From contig JBOGZD010000044.1 in assembly GCA_050697155.1 (NCBI GenBank), positions 1-21,802 on the forward strand: a DNA stretch of 21,802 bases, read 5' to 3'. The position numbers and the translations under genes are program-made. This DNA is from JBOGZD01 sp050697155 (GTDB taxonomy: Bacteria > Actinomycetota > Thermoleophilia > Solirubrobacterales > 70-9). A model generated the notes under the pieces. The model did not search any database. It had not been told where the DNA came from and worked only from the letters and a program-made list of their open reading frames with translations. Every line of letters begins with the position of its first letter. The first letter of the stretch is position 1. Positions 1-9,541 of the stretch are shown in pieces.

Positions 1-76
1 GCACCGCTACCGGGATTCGAACCCGGGTTTCCGGACTGAGAATCCGGCGTCCTAGTCCCCTAGACGATAGCGGCGC
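1..76 (-). tRNA. tRNA-Glu (anticodon CTC), 3' end cut by window edge
   Basis: The minus strand folds as a full cloverleaf. The 7-bp acceptor stem is GCGCCGC with GCGGTGC (one G-T pair), the anticodon stem CCGGA/TCCGG encloses the loop TTCTCAG, and the T arm carries GGTTCGAATCC. Anticodon CTC reads GAG codons, which are very common in the genes around it. The discriminator base and any CCA lie outside the window, beyond base 1. Confidence 0.95.
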
Positions 77-155
77 GGAGGCGCGATTCTAGCGGGCAGT
101 CTCGCGCGGTTAGTGGGGCTCGGGAGTGCGGTTGGACGGCGTCGAGGCCCCCGGT

Positions 156-1055
156 TCAGGCACCCGTGCGGCGTTCATGCGACAGCGTGTAGACGGCGGG
201 TCGGTAGCGGAGGACTTCGTCGTCTGAGGGCTCGATCCCGTCCGTGAGCCGCATCGGATCGAAGACGATCGTGTCGTCGGCGTCCGGGTCGATCCCGGTC
301 ACCTCGAGGATGCCCACCCGGACCCGCTCGCGATCCTGGGGCCAGACCGAGGAAGGGTCGTGGGGGTCGTCGCCGGGTCCGGCGATCTGGACCTCGAGCT
401 CCATTCGCACCGGCTCGCGGGCGAGGCCGTCGCGCAGCTCGTCGAAGAGGTAGTCGCGCCCGCGCTCGCGCGCCTCTGCGCCGGAGAGGTCGGGCTCGTT
501 GATCGTCGGTCGCCACGCATACCGGACCCAGCGGTCGCCGCCGTCGGCGTCCAGCCACTTGAAGGCGTGGAACGGAAAGTAGGGGCGGGCGGCGAAGCTC
601 GCAAGGGGTTCCAGGGCCTTCCTGGCCGCCGGCAGCGCCCTCGCCGCCCCCGGATAGCGGAGCAGGAAGCCCGGCAGCTTGAGCAGCGTGGAGGGCGTGC
701 GCTTGGAAACCGCGAGCGCGGCGAGGAATCCCTCGTGATCGCTGAACGGAAAGTGGGGTGCGGTCTGCGAGAGGATGTCGGTGCGGGAGCCGTCGGCGAG
801 GTGGAAGCTGACGGCAAGCCCTCGCACGTCGGGGACGTAATCGGGGACCGTCGGATCGCCGCCGCCGTTCGAGAACCGGACCGTCGCCGGGACGGGCTCG
901 CCCTGCATGTGGGCGGCGCGAGTGAGGGCAGAAGCTCGCGGGCTCGCGGTGAACGACCCCGTGCAGATCACGCCCTTCGCGTGCAGCGCGCGGTGGCCGG
1001 CGTGGGCGCCGAAGCGTGCGTGGATCGCCTCGAGCGCCTCCTCGGGGCTCGCCAT
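156..1055 (-). CDS. catalase-family heme protein (small catalase-related peroxidase type)
   Basis: This 299-residue protein has landmarks of the heme catalase fold. His25 lies in a HAKG motif, matching the distal histidine region of catalases. A segment at about 59-80 reads VRFSNGGGDP then VPDVRGLAVSF. The C-terminus has R285-P-A-V-Y289, matching the RxxxY motif whose tyrosine is the proximal heme ligand. It is much shorter than classical catalases (about 480 residues or more), which puts it with the minimal catalase-like proteins (SrpA/catalase-related peroxidase group). Those may act on organic peroxides rather than as true catalases; which applies here is not visible. The ATG at 1055 has no Shine-Dalgarno sequence. 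A perfect 16-bp palindrome lies just upstream (1069-1084). It is the next gene after the DUF4265 protein on the same strand, 41 bases away. Confidence 0.85.
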   Translation of the reverse strand: MASPEEALEAIHARFGAHAGHRALHAKGVICTGSFTASPRASALTRAAHMQGEPVPATVRFSNGGGDPTVPDYVPDVRGLAVSFHLADGSRTDILSQTAPHFPFSDHEGFLAALAVSKRTPSTLLKLPGFLLRYPGAARALPAARKALEPLASFAARPYFPFHAFKWLDADGGDRWVRYAWRPTINEPDLSGAEARERGRDYLFDELRDGLAREPVRMELEVQIAGPGDDPHDPSSVWPQDRERVRVGILEVTGIDPDADDTIVFDPMRLTDGIEPSDDEVLRYRPAVYTLSHERRTGA

Positions 1056-1068
1056 TGGTGCAGGCTAT

Positions 1069-1084
1069 TCGCTCGCGCGAGCGA
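1069..1084. promoter_or_regulatory. 16-bp perfect palindrome upstream of the catalase gene
   Basis: TCGCTCGC is followed directly by its reverse complement GCGAGCGA. It lies 13 bases upstream of the catalase-like start codon and downstream of the DUF4265 stop. There is no loop, so it suits a protein-binding site better than a terminator hairpin. Role is inferred from position only. Confidence 0.3.
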
Positions 1085-1096
1085 CGAGCCCTGGCG

Positions 1097-1615
1097 CTAG
1101 CTCAATTCGAAGCGAGGCCAGCGAACGCGCCCGAGCTCGGTCTCGATGATCGGGCTGATGGCGAGCCCCTCGCCTTCGACAGCGTCCGCAGCAAGCCACG
1201 CCGCGACAGTGTCGAACACCTCTTCGGGATCGAGGTCGGGATGGATGCTGATCGAGAGAAGCTGGTCGGAGTGGCCCTCGATCCGCAGGGCGTATGCGGG
1301 GAAGGTGCGCTCGAGCTCGGCGACGAGATCGGCCGCCTCGCCCGGCTCCGTTGCGGCGCTGATCCGGACGTGGCCGCTCGCGAGGACGATCTCGACGATC
1401 GGTCGCACGCCGCATTCTTCGGCGGGCCCAAGCCGGACGATGTCGCCGAAGTTGATGCCGTCGACGAGGAAGGGCACGTTGAGCAGCACCGCCTGATCCG
1501 GATCCGCCGGATCGGGGTCGGCCGACATCACCTCGGTCCAAATCGGAATGTCGGGATCGTCAACCGGCGCCTTGACCCGGATGCTCTCTGCGTCGAGGTG
1601 GTCCGTCGCGCTCAC
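1097..1615 (-). CDS. DUF4265-like protein
   Basis: The open frame extends to 1801, but its first part runs through the tRNA-Leu gene, so a downstream start is needed. I chose GTG at 1615, giving 172 residues beginning MSATDHLDAES; GTG at 1624 is an equally possible start. Neither has a convincing ribosome binding site. The central segment NVPFLVDGINFGDIVRL, followed by a short run to VLASGHVRI, resembles the core of DUF4265 proteins, where a conserved Pro-Phe precedes a Gly-Asp-Val-Val-like strand. The function of that family is unknown to me. The C-terminal half contains an alternating hydrophobic pattern and a predicted helix (about 130-150), with no signal peptide or membrane segment. It lies between a tRNA and a catalase-like gene, which gives no functional hint. 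Confidence 0.65.
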   Translation of the reverse strand: MSATDHLDAESIRVKAPVDDPDIPIWTEVMSADPDPADPDQAVLLNVPFLVDGINFGDIVRLGPAEECGVRPIVEIVLASGHVRISAATEPGEAADLVAELERTFPAYALRIEGHSDQLLSISIHPDLDPEEVFDTVAAWLAADAVEGEGLAISPIIETELGRVRWPRFELS

Positions 1616-1704
1616 CGAACGCACGTTCGCAGATGCATCGGACGGAAGCAGCGTGGAGGCACGTCTGGCGAGCGCCCCCGGGGAGGTCCCGCGGGGCCCA
1701 AGAG

Positions 1705-1788
1705 TGCGGCTGAGAGGAGTCGAACCTCCACGTCCTTTCGGACACGGCGACCTGAACGCCGCGCGTCTGCCAGTTCCGCCACAGCCGC
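1705..1788 (-). tRNA. tRNA-Leu (anticodon CAG)
   Basis: The minus strand forms a class II tRNA. The acceptor stem is GCGGCTG/CAGCCGC with discriminator A. The anticodon stem CGGCG/CGCCG holds the loop TTCAGGT, giving anticodon CAG. A long variable arm (TGTCCGAAAGGACG) is present, and the T arm carries GGTTCGACTCC. CCA is not encoded. The length of 84 bases and the variable arm are as expected for tRNA-Leu. Confidence 0.96.
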
Positions 1789-1801
1789 GTGCGGACTTCA
1801 A

Positions 1802-1963
1802 AATCTAGCGCCACGGCGCCGGTTGGCCAGTTTGGTCTCACAGGAGGCGCTCAACTCGCCAACGATGAGGCTTGCGGACTCGATCGCGAATGGCCTCCGG
1901 TGGCGCGGGCAGCGTCGGGAGCGTCTTTCATGGCCGGTCCCAGCGGGGCACTGAGGACGAGTC
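1802..1963. other. intergenic stretch with no recognisable gene
   Basis: These 162 bases lie between the tRNA-Leu and the stop of the hydantoinase B-like gene. Short frames of 26-30 codons exist on both strands, but none has a ribosome binding site at a suitable distance. I see no clear hairpin terminator. It presumably holds the tRNA-Leu promoter. Confidence 0.5.
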
Positions 1964-4753
1964 CTACGGCACCTCGCGCCCCAGCCAGCCGCGATAGAAG
2001 CCCTCGATGTCGGGGAGGAAGTCGTGGACCACCGGGTAGCCCGGGGTCACCGCCTCGGTCTCCAGCAGCCGGCCCGAGAGCGGGCAGTAGAACTCCCGCA
2101 GCTCCATCCAGTCGGGGTCGCAGTGCGCCATCTCCGGGTAAACCTCGCGCAGCAGCTTGTCGGAGTCGCGGACGAACATCGGCGCGTGCATCTTCCAGTT
2201 CTCGTCGAAGCGGCACAAGTCGTGGCCGGCGTCCGAGCGGATCACGAGCTGGCCGTCGGCGCGGCGGCGGACGACGTTGAGCGCCTCGCCGATCGGCAGC
2301 ACGATCGGGTCGTCGTATTCGACCCGCTGCTGGAGCAGCGCGACCCACTTCTCGAACCGGTCCGGGTCCTTGTAGCCGGACTGGATCTCGCGCACCTCGC
2401 GCCGCGAGAGCCGCTCGTCGTAGAGCGCCGCGAGCGTCTCGGGCTCCAGCGGGCGCCCCGCCGCCACCGGCGGCTCGACCGCGGCCACCGCCGAGCCAGC
2501 GAGGAACGCGCTCGCCGACTCCTCCGGGGTGATCCGCCCCGGCTCCGCGCGCAGCTCCGCCGGCAGGGTCGGCGTCGGGACGTCGAAGGCGAAGTCCTCG
2601 GGCAGATCCCAGAAGCCGCGGTACTCAGCCGCCCAGGTCGCAGACAGCTTCATCGACTCCGCGTAGCCCACCTTGACCGGCTCGATCAGCTCGCCGGCGA
2701 GGATCCGCTCGCGCTGCCCCGCCCACCACTCGTCCGCCGGCCGGGCGCGCTCGAGCCGCCTCCGCCGGGCGGCGTCGCGATCGGAGACGGCGTATGCCTT
2801 CTCGGCGTACTCGGGCAAGATGTGCCCCTCGGCGACGTCGCGCTCGACCGCCTCGGCGGGGCGCTCGAGCGGGTCGCCGAGCCCCGCGGCGCCCTTCATC
2901 ACCGAGAGGTAGAGATCGCCCTGCTCGAACGGGGTCAGCAGGGTGAAGTTGTCGAGCTTGTGCTCGCGCTCGCCCTCGATCGCCATCAACGCCGGGTCGT
3001 CGAACGGCCCGTCGGCCACCGGGTAGGCCTCCCCCGCCTCGGCCAGCTCGCGCAGGTTGTTGGCGCGGATGTTGTGGATGTAGGCGACCGAGCCCGGGTA
3101 GCCGCCAAAGATCCCCTGTGAGGTGAACAGCCGCGAGGTGCCCAGGTTCTGAAGCTCCCAGAACGGCGTGTTCCAGATCATCTGCAGCGACTCGAACGAC
3201 GACCCGCCGCGGTGACGCCCGGGGCCGCCGGTGTTCGGCTTCAGCCGCCGCGAGAGGTAGATCATCGGGCAGATCAGCTCCCACATCTCGACGTCTCCCG
3301 CGTCGCCCTCGGGGTTGAACATCGCCGCGCAGGTGTCGGTGCCGTCCAGCACGTACTTGGCCCCCATCCCCTGCGCCGCGATCTCGAAGTTCATGATCGC
3401 CGAGGAGTTGCCGTACTGGTCGATCCCGCCGCCCTGGATCACGTTGCCCGACACCGAGTAGGCGCCGATCACCTCCTCGATGAACCCGCGCGCCTGAAGC
3501 GCCCGGGAGAGCGTCCGCGGGTATCCGGTGAACGCCGGCTGCAGGAACGCCCAGGCGATCCCGGTCGAGCCCTCGGCGTCGCCGAGGTTGGCGATCGATC
3601 CCTCGGGGAAGTTGGTCTCGACCGCGAAGTAGGCGCCGTCGTTGACCTTGTCGTTGCAGATCAGCGTCTGGGTGAACATCACCCAGATCGCGCCCTGCAT
3701 CGCCGACGGGGTGCAGTTCATCGAGTGCCAGCCCCAGGCCGAGGCGCCGTCGAGGTCGAGCGCGTAGTCGCCGTCGCCGCCGATCCGGACCTCGAACGGC
3801 GAGTGCATGACGAAGTCGCGCCGCGCCCGCGCCGGGAGCTGGACCTTGTCGGCATAGGTGTTGTCCATGAACGACGCCGCTCGGTAGCGCCCGGGGACGG
3901 TCATCTCGCGGATCCGCGACTTGAACGAGCGCCGCCCCTCCTCGATCACCTCGCGGCTGAACTGCTTGAAGCGGTCCGCCCCCTCCTCGAGGATCACCCG
4001 CTCGACCGCCTCGCGGACCATGTGGCAGCCCGCCAGCCGGGTGCGCTCGTCGAGCAGGTAGTACATCGGCGCGCGGGTCTGCTTCGCGCAGCGCTCCAGG
4101 TGCCAGCGGGCGAGCTCGTCGCCCTCGCCGATCTTGATGCAGGGAAGGTCGATGCCGTCGTCGAGCCGGTGCGTGGGCCCGACCGGGACGCCGCCCGGGG
4201 TCGAGGCGCCGATGTCGAGCACGTGGGTGACGCCGCCCGCCCAGGCGACCAGCTCGCCCTCCCAGAAGATCGGGACGAAGGTCTGCACGTCGGCGTTGTG
4301 GACGTCGCCGATCGTCGGGTCGTTGTTGGCGAAGATGTCGCCGGGCCTGATCCGCGGGTTGGTCTCGTAGTCCTGGCGGACCATCCACTTGATCGCGTCC
4401 GACATCGTGTGGACGTGGACGATGATTCCGGTCGAGAGCGCGATCGAGTCGCCCTCGGGGGTGTAGAGCGCGAAGCAGAGCTCGCCGAGCTCGCGCACGA
4501 TCGGCGAGGCAGAGATGTTGAGCGCCGTCTCGCGCGCGGAGACCAGCCCGCCGCGGATGCGGGAGAACAGCTTCTCGTAGCCGATCGGATCCGCGGCCTT
4601 GAGCTCCAGCCCGCCGTCGAGCCCGAGATAGGCCCCGGTCTCGGCGAACAGCCGCTCGGACTCGGCGAGCATTTCCTCCAGGCGCTTTCCGTCCCAGCCG
4701 ATCGGCTCGGCCTCGCGGGGCTCGAGCTCCCTGGTCGCATCGACGATCGTCAC
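1964..4753 (-). CDS. HyuB/acetone carboxylase alpha-type subunit fused to a gamma-subunit-like tail
   Basis: This 929-residue protein belongs to the hydantoinase B/oxoprolinase family, whose members hydrolyse cyclic amides or, in acetone and acetophenone carboxylases, carboxylate ketones using ATP. The family metal-site region is seen at residues 144-156 (NDPTIGDVHNADV) and 174-181 (VTHVLDIG), with Asp145, Asp150, His152, His177 and Asp180 as candidate ligands. The HyuB-like body ends near residue 700. The last 112 residues (818-929) resemble the separate zinc-binding gamma subunit of acetone carboxylase (AcxC), with HDLCRFDENWK and ELREFYCPLSGRLLETE. Only three cysteines remain there (847, 878, 890), and the usual CxxC second cysteine is Ser893. 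The start is GTG at 4753, with GGAGGT 7 bases upstream, and overlaps the preceding stop by 4 bases. Together the pair supplies counterparts of all three acetone carboxylase subunits in two genes. The substrate is not decided by sequence. Confidence 0.85.
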   Translation of the reverse strand: MTIVDATRELEPREAEPIGWDGKRLEEMLAESERLFAETGAYLGLDGGLELKAADPIGYEKLFSRIRGGLVSARETALNISASPIVRELGELCFALYTPEGDSIALSTGIIVHVHTMSDAIKWMVRQDYETNPRIRPGDIFANNDPTIGDVHNADVQTFVPIFWEGELVAWAGGVTHVLDIGASTPGGVPVGPTHRLDDGIDLPCIKIGEGDELARWHLERCAKQTRAPMYYLLDERTRLAGCHMVREAVERVILEEGADRFKQFSREVIEEGRRSFKSRIREMTVPGRYRAASFMDNTYADKVQLPARARRDFVMHSPFEVRIGGDGDYALDLDGASAWGWHSMNCTPSAMQGAIWVMFTQTLICNDKVNDGAYFAVETNFPEGSIANLGDAEGSTGIAWAFLQPAFTGYPRTLSRALQARGFIEEVIGAYSVSGNVIQGGGIDQYGNSSAIMNFEIAAQGMGAKYVLDGTDTCAAMFNPEGDAGDVEMWELICPMIYLSRRLKPNTGGPGRHRGGSSFESLQMIWNTPFWELQNLGTSRLFTSQGIFGGYPGSVAYIHNIRANNLRELAEAGEAYPVADGPFDDPALMAIEGEREHKLDNFTLLTPFEQGDLYLSVMKGAAGLGDPLERPAEAVERDVAEGHILPEYAEKAYAVSDRDAARRRRLERARPADEWWAGQRERILAGELIEPVKVGYAESMKLSATWAAEYRGFWDLPEDFAFDVPTPTLPAELRAEPGRITPEESASAFLAGSAVAAVEPPVAAGRPLEPETLAALYDERLSRREVREIQSGYKDPDRFEKWVALLQQRVEYDDPIVLPIGEALNVVRRRADGQLVIRSDAGHDLCRFDENWKMHAPMFVRDSDKLLREVYPEMAHCDPDWMELREFYCPLSGRLLETEAVTPGYPVVHDFLPDIEGFYRGWLGREVP

Positions 4754-6888
4754 GTGCTCACCTCCAGGTGGAAGATCTGGTGCCTATCCAGCCGTGCGCT
4801 GCGCCCGGGCGGGATCGCGAACGTGGTCGCCGAGTGCTCGACGATCGCCGGGCCGGGGACGGTGTGGCCCGCGCGCACGTCCTCGAGCCGAACGATGCTC
4901 GTCTCAGCGTCGCCGTCGCGCCAGCGGACCGCGCGAGTCGCGGAGACGGGGGGCTGGCCGGACGCCTCGTCGTGCTCGGGAAGGGCGGGCTTCTCGACCT
5001 CGACCGACCCGTGGACGATCGCCTGGGTGACCAGGTAGCCGAGCTCGGGCGAGCGCGCCGAGCGCGCGTAGACCTTGGCGTAGGCCTCCTCGAACTCGGC
5101 GATCAGCTCGTCGACGTGCTCCCCCTCCTCCAGCTCCATCCGCGGCGAGTCGATCTCGATGTCGTTGAGCTGGCCGTAGTACTGCATCCGCACCGAGTGC
5201 CGGAACCGAACTGCATCGCGATCGAGCCCCGACTTGGCGAACTCGGCCACCACCCGCTCCTCGAGCCCGGTCCAGGCGCCGGTGATCATGAACCCGATCC
5301 CCGCCTTCTCCATCTCGTCCGCGCTCGGCAGGATCGGCATGTCGATCGTCTGGTCGTAGCGGTACTCGAAGTCGGCGCAGGCGCAGCCGTAGGCGGAGAA
5401 GCCGGCGGCCCAGGCGGGGATCATCACCTCGCGGTAGGCGACGTCCTCGGTGTAGCCGGCGACGTGCAGCGGCCCGCCGCCGCCGTAGCAGAGCAGGGCG
5501 TAGTCGGCCGGCGAGTAGCCCTTGCCGAGGATGCGCCCGACCGCCTCGTTGCGAAGCGTCTGCTCGAAGAGCTCGATCACTCCCGCGGCGGCGTCCTCGA
5601 CCTCGAGCCCGAGCGGCTCGGCGACCTGGCGCGAGACCTCGGCCCGGGCACGCTCGGGGTCGAGCTTGATGTCGCCGCCGAGGAAGTAGTCGGGGTTGAC
5701 GCGTCCGAGCACCAGGTCTAGGTCGGTGATCGAGACCGTGTCCAGCCCGCCCTCGGGCCAGCTCACCCCGATTCGCGAGCCGGCCGAGTCCGGCCCCAGC
5801 TCGGGGCGGTTCGAGTTCGGGTTGACGCGAACGAACGAGCCCGTCCCGGCGCCGATCGAGTCGATGCGGACGAGCGGCATGTTGAGCATGAAGCGGGCGA
5901 TGTCGGGCGTCGGCGTGATCTCGAAGCGGCCGTCGGTGATCAGCGCGATGTCGAACGAGGTCCCGCCGATGTCGGTGCAGAGCACGTTGCCGAGCCCGAG
6001 CCGCTCGGCCAGCGCCTGGCCGCCGACCACGCCGCCGATCGGCCCCGAGACCAGCGTCGTCGCAAGCTCCTTGGCGTCGATCGAGATCGTGCCCCCGTGC
6101 GAGGCCATCACCCGCAGCTCGAACCCCGCGGCGGCGTCCTTGGTCGCGCCGCGGACCCGCTGCATCATCCCCCGCGAGGGCTCGGCGGCGTACGCCTCGA
6201 TCAGGGTGGAGTTGAGCCGCGGCAGGTCGCGGCGCAGCGGGTAGAGCTCGGAGGCGACGTAGACCGGCACCTCTCCGTCGGCTCCCCGGCCCGCCTTCAC
6301 CTCCTCGACGATCTCGGCCGCGCGCAGCTCGTGCTCGGCGTTGCGGTAGCCGAACAGAAAGCAGATGCAGATCCCCTCCACCTCGGCGTCGAGCAGCTCC
6401 GCGGCGGCGTCGCGGACGTCCTGCTCGCGCAGCGGCAGCACCTCGGTGCCCATCACGTCGATCCGACCCCGGGCGCCCTTGACCAGCTCGCGGGGGACGA
6501 TCGCCGGGTTGTGGTGGTGGGTGGCGAGGTGGAGGCGGTCGGAGTAGGAGAAGCCGAGGTAGGTCTGGATCCCGCGCTCGATCACCAGGTAGTCCTCGTG
6601 CCCGGCGGTGACGATCGCCCCGATTCGCCGCCCGCTGCGAGAGAGCAGGCGGTTGAGCATCGCCGTCCCCGAGTAGATCCCCGAGGCGATCCGCGGAAAC
6701 GCGTCCTCGGGCGCAGCGTCCCATTGCTCGAGCGCGTCGCGGGCGGACTCCATGAACCCTGCCGACTCGTCGTCGGGGGTGGTCTGCGCCTTGCCGACCA
6801 CGAACGAGCCGCGCTCGTCGACGATGAAGGTGTCGGTCATCGTCCCGCCGGCGTCGATCGCCAGCACTCGCGGATCTCGCTCGCTCAC
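4750..6888 (-). CDS. HyuA/acetone carboxylase beta-type ATP-dependent subunit
   Basis: The open frame reaches back to 7002, but GTG at 6888 has GGAGGT (6895-6900) with a 6-base spacer and starts exactly where family proteins begin (SERDPRVLAIDAGGT). I therefore call a 712-residue protein. It has the actin-like ATPase fold of HyuA/oxoprolinase: phosphate-1 loop at about 11-19 (IDAGGTMTD) and phosphate-2 loop at about 305-313 (TDIGGTSFD), followed by the family C-terminal region. These subunits phosphorylate the substrate before ring opening or carboxylation and work as a complex with the HyuB-type subunit. That partner is encoded directly downstream with a 4-base GTGA overlap. The length is close to the roughly 717 residues of the acetone carboxylase AcxA. 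N-methylhydantoinase or 5-oxoprolinase remain alternatives, but the gamma-like tail on the partner favours a carboxylase. Confidence 0.9.
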   Translation of the reverse strand: MSERDPRVLAIDAGGTMTDTFIVDERGSFVVGKAQTTPDDESAGFMESARDALEQWDAAPEDAFPRIASGIYSGTAMLNRLLSRSGRRIGAIVTAGHEDYLVIERGIQTYLGFSYSDRLHLATHHHNPAIVPRELVKGARGRIDVMGTEVLPLREQDVRDAAAELLDAEVEGICICFLFGYRNAEHELRAAEIVEEVKAGRGADGEVPVYVASELYPLRRDLPRLNSTLIEAYAAEPSRGMMQRVRGATKDAAAGFELRVMASHGGTISIDAKELATTLVSGPIGGVVGGQALAERLGLGNVLCTDIGGTSFDIALITDGRFEITPTPDIARFMLNMPLVRIDSIGAGTGSFVRVNPNSNRPELGPDSAGSRIGVSWPEGGLDTVSITDLDLVLGRVNPDYFLGGDIKLDPERARAEVSRQVAEPLGLEVEDAAAGVIELFEQTLRNEAVGRILGKGYSPADYALLCYGGGGPLHVAGYTEDVAYREVMIPAWAAGFSAYGCACADFEYRYDQTIDMPILPSADEMEKAGIGFMITGAWTGLEERVVAEFAKSGLDRDAVRFRHSVRMQYYGQLNDIEIDSPRMELEEGEHVDELIAEFEEAYAKVYARSARSPELGYLVTQAIVHGSVEVEKPALPEHDEASGQPPVSATRAVRWRDGDAETSIVRLEDVRAGHTVPGPAIVEHSATTFAIPPGRSARLDRHQIFHLEVST

Positions 6889-7011
6889 CTCACGACCTCC
6901 GAGCCCGGAGCCTACTGGCGGTGCGCCACGCGGGGGTTGGCCGGAAAACGTCAACATCGCTGACGGAGATCGCCCAGCCCCGCGTCGCCGCTGCCGTGCC
7001 AAGCTGAGCAG

Positions 7012-7605
7012 GTGCGTCGCCTCTGGATCGCCGCCGCCGTCGTGCTCGTCGCGCTCGTCGCGAGCCAGCTCGCGATCCCGGGACTCGCCGCGTCGGAGGT
7101 GGAGGACCGCCTCACCGAGAACGGCGGCGAGGCCGACGCATCGGCCAGCGCCTTCCCGGCCCTGCGGCTGCTGTTCGGCGACGGCGACCGCCTCGACGTC
7201 GAGGCGAGCGGGCTCGCGCTGGAGCTCGGCCGGGAGACCGAGGCCTTCGACCGGCTCGACGGCTTCGGCGAGGTCGAGATCGCGATCGCCGATTTCGCTG
7301 CCGGGCCGATCTCGGTCGAGCGCTTCGAGCTCATCCGCGACGGATCGGCGCCCTACCGGCTGACCTCGAGCGGCGAGGCATCGCCGGCCGAGCTGGTCGA
7401 GCTCGGCGCCGAGAGCCTCGGCCTCCCGGGCGGCGGACTGGCCGGGCTCGCTTTCGACGACCAGCCGGTCCCGGTCGAGCTCGACATGGAGCTGGCCAGT
7501 GAGGACGGTGAGGTCGAGGTGGTCTCGGGCGAAGGGACGATCGCCGGGATCTCGACCGGGGTCCTCGGCGAGCTGATCACCGAGGCGATCGTCAGCCGGC
7601 TGTGA
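7012..7605 (+). CDS. DUF2993/LmeA-like secreted or membrane-anchored protein
   Basis: The 197-residue product starts at GTG with a hydrophobic segment (about 4-26, RLWIAAAVVLVALVASQLA) that is a signal peptide or anchor. The rest is a repetitive beta-rich domain with many Glu/Asp-Val alternations, ASEVEDRLTENGGEADASA then a Pro-Ala-Leu-containing strand and a GDGDRLDVEASGL turn. This is the layout of DUF2993 proteins, which in mycobacteria include LmeA, a phospholipid-binding periplasmic protein of lipomannan maturation. Lipid binding is inferred from the family. The upstream ribosome binding site is weak. It is divergent from the HyuA-like gene (123 bases apart) and convergent with the dehalogenase-like gene (16 bases apart), so it appears to be a single-gene unit. 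Confidence 0.72.
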   Translation: MRRLWIAAAVVLVALVASQLAIPGLAASEVEDRLTENGGEADASASAFPALRLLFGDGDRLDVEASGLALELGRETEAFDRLDGFGEVEIAIADFAAGPISVERFELIRDGSAPYRLTSSGEASPAELVELGAESLGLPGGGLAGLAFDDQPVPVELDMELASEDGEVEVVSGEGTIAGISTGVLGELITEAIVSRL

Positions 7606-7621
7606 CTCCCGACAGTTGGCG

Positions 7622-8497
7622 CTAGGACCCGAGCCAGTCCGCGATCCGGCGGCCGATCTCCTCGCCCGCGTCCTCCTGGAGGAAGTGGGACGCGTTCTCG
7701 ACCACCTGCGGCGGGTCGGCCTCGATCCGCCGCGCGAAGGCCTCGGCCACCTTGAACGGGAGCACCGGGTCCGAGTCCGCCCAGAGGATCAGGGTCGGGC
7801 GGTCGTCGGTTTGCAGCGCCTCCAGCACTGCCCTGCCCTCGGCGGCGCCGGGCATCTGCGGCGAGGTCGGCAGGATCAGCGGGAAGGCGCGCGCGCCGGC
7901 CTTCGACTCGGGGGTCGGAAAGGGAGCGTCGTAGGCGGCGGCGACCTCGTCGCTCATCCCGCGCGCGCAGGCGTTACGGACGAGCATCGAAATCGGCAGG
8001 TCCTCGGTGCGCTCGACGAAGTCGCGGAAGGCGTGCCAGGCGTCGGACATCCGCTGCTCGCCGGTGAAGACGCCCGAGTCGAGCACCACCAGCCGCGAGA
8101 CCCGGTCGGGGTTCTCGACCGCGACCCGGAGCCCGATCGGGCCGCCCCAGTCGTGGACGACCACGGTCGCGCCGGTGAGGTCGAGCTCGGCGAGCAGGCG
8201 GGCGGCGAGCTCGGTGTGCCGGTCGTAGGAGTACCAGCCGACCTCGGTCGGCTTGTCGGAGCGCCCGAAGCCCGCCAGGTCCGGCGCGATGCAGCGATAC
8301 CCGGCGTCGCGCACCGGCGGGATCACCTTCCGCCACAGATACGACCAGGTCGGCTCGCCGTGGAAGAAGACCACCGGCTCGCCCTCGCCCTCGTCGAGGT
8401 GCGCGAGGCGCAACCCGTCGACCTCGCGGTAGTGCGGCTCGAACCCGAAGTCGGGCAGATCCTCGAAGCGGTCGTCCGGGGTCCTGTAGGCATCCAC
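7622..8497 (-). CDS. haloalkane dehalogenase-like alpha/beta hydrolase
   Basis: This 291-residue alpha/beta hydrolase carries the haloalkane dehalogenase signature. The oxyanion region HGEPTWSYLW spans about 46-55. The nucleophile is an aspartate, Asp116, in VVHDWGGP, rather than the usual serine. Trp117 follows and would be a halide-binding residue, and Trp154 in the cap (SDAWHAF) is the expected second halide tryptophan of the DhlA-like subfamily. The acid is probably Asp243 (WADSDPVLP) and the base His271 (ASHFLQED). The Asp-His-Asp triad with two tryptophans supports hydrolysis of carbon-halogen bonds to alcohols. The exact substrate is unknown. No signal peptide is present, so it should be cytoplasmic. 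It starts with GTG and follows a second alpha/beta hydrolase by 29 bases on the same strand, probably as one transcript. Confidence 0.88.
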   Translation of the reverse strand: MDAYRTPDDRFEDLPDFGFEPHYREVDGLRLAHLDEGEGEPVVFFHGEPTWSYLWRKVIPPVRDAGYRCIAPDLAGFGRSDKPTEVGWYSYDRHTELAARLLAELDLTGATVVVHDWGGPIGLRVAVENPDRVSRLVVLDSGVFTGEQRMSDAWHAFRDFVERTEDLPISMLVRNACARGMSDEVAAAYDAPFPTPESKAGARAFPLILPTSPQMPGAAEGRAVLEALQTDDRPTLILWADSDPVLPFKVAEAFARRIEADPPQVVENASHFLQEDAGEEIGRRIADWLGS

Positions 8498-8526
8498 GGC
8501 CGCGCCAGCCTATTCGGGTAGCGGCG

Positions 8527-9468
<942 letters not shown>

Positions 9469-9541
9469 CCCGGCAGCTTGACGGGATCGCCGCCCGGCTG
9501 CGATCCGCCCGGACCGCCCGGGGCCGTGGAAGGATGCCCCC

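Noticed and set aside
360..1100. Long plus-strand frames opposite the minus-strand genes, also at 3212-5038, 4768-5721 and 15326-17260
   Set aside because: They are antisense by-products of high GC codon usage, rich in Arg/Ala/Gly, without ribosome binding sites or recognisable domains.
1616..1801. N-terminal extension of the DUF4265-like protein
   Set aside because: It translates the tRNA-Leu gene, so a start downstream of the tRNA is required.
6889..7002. 38-codon upstream extension of the HyuA-like protein
   Set aside because: The GTG at 6888 has a strong ribosome binding site and matches where the conserved family sequence begins.
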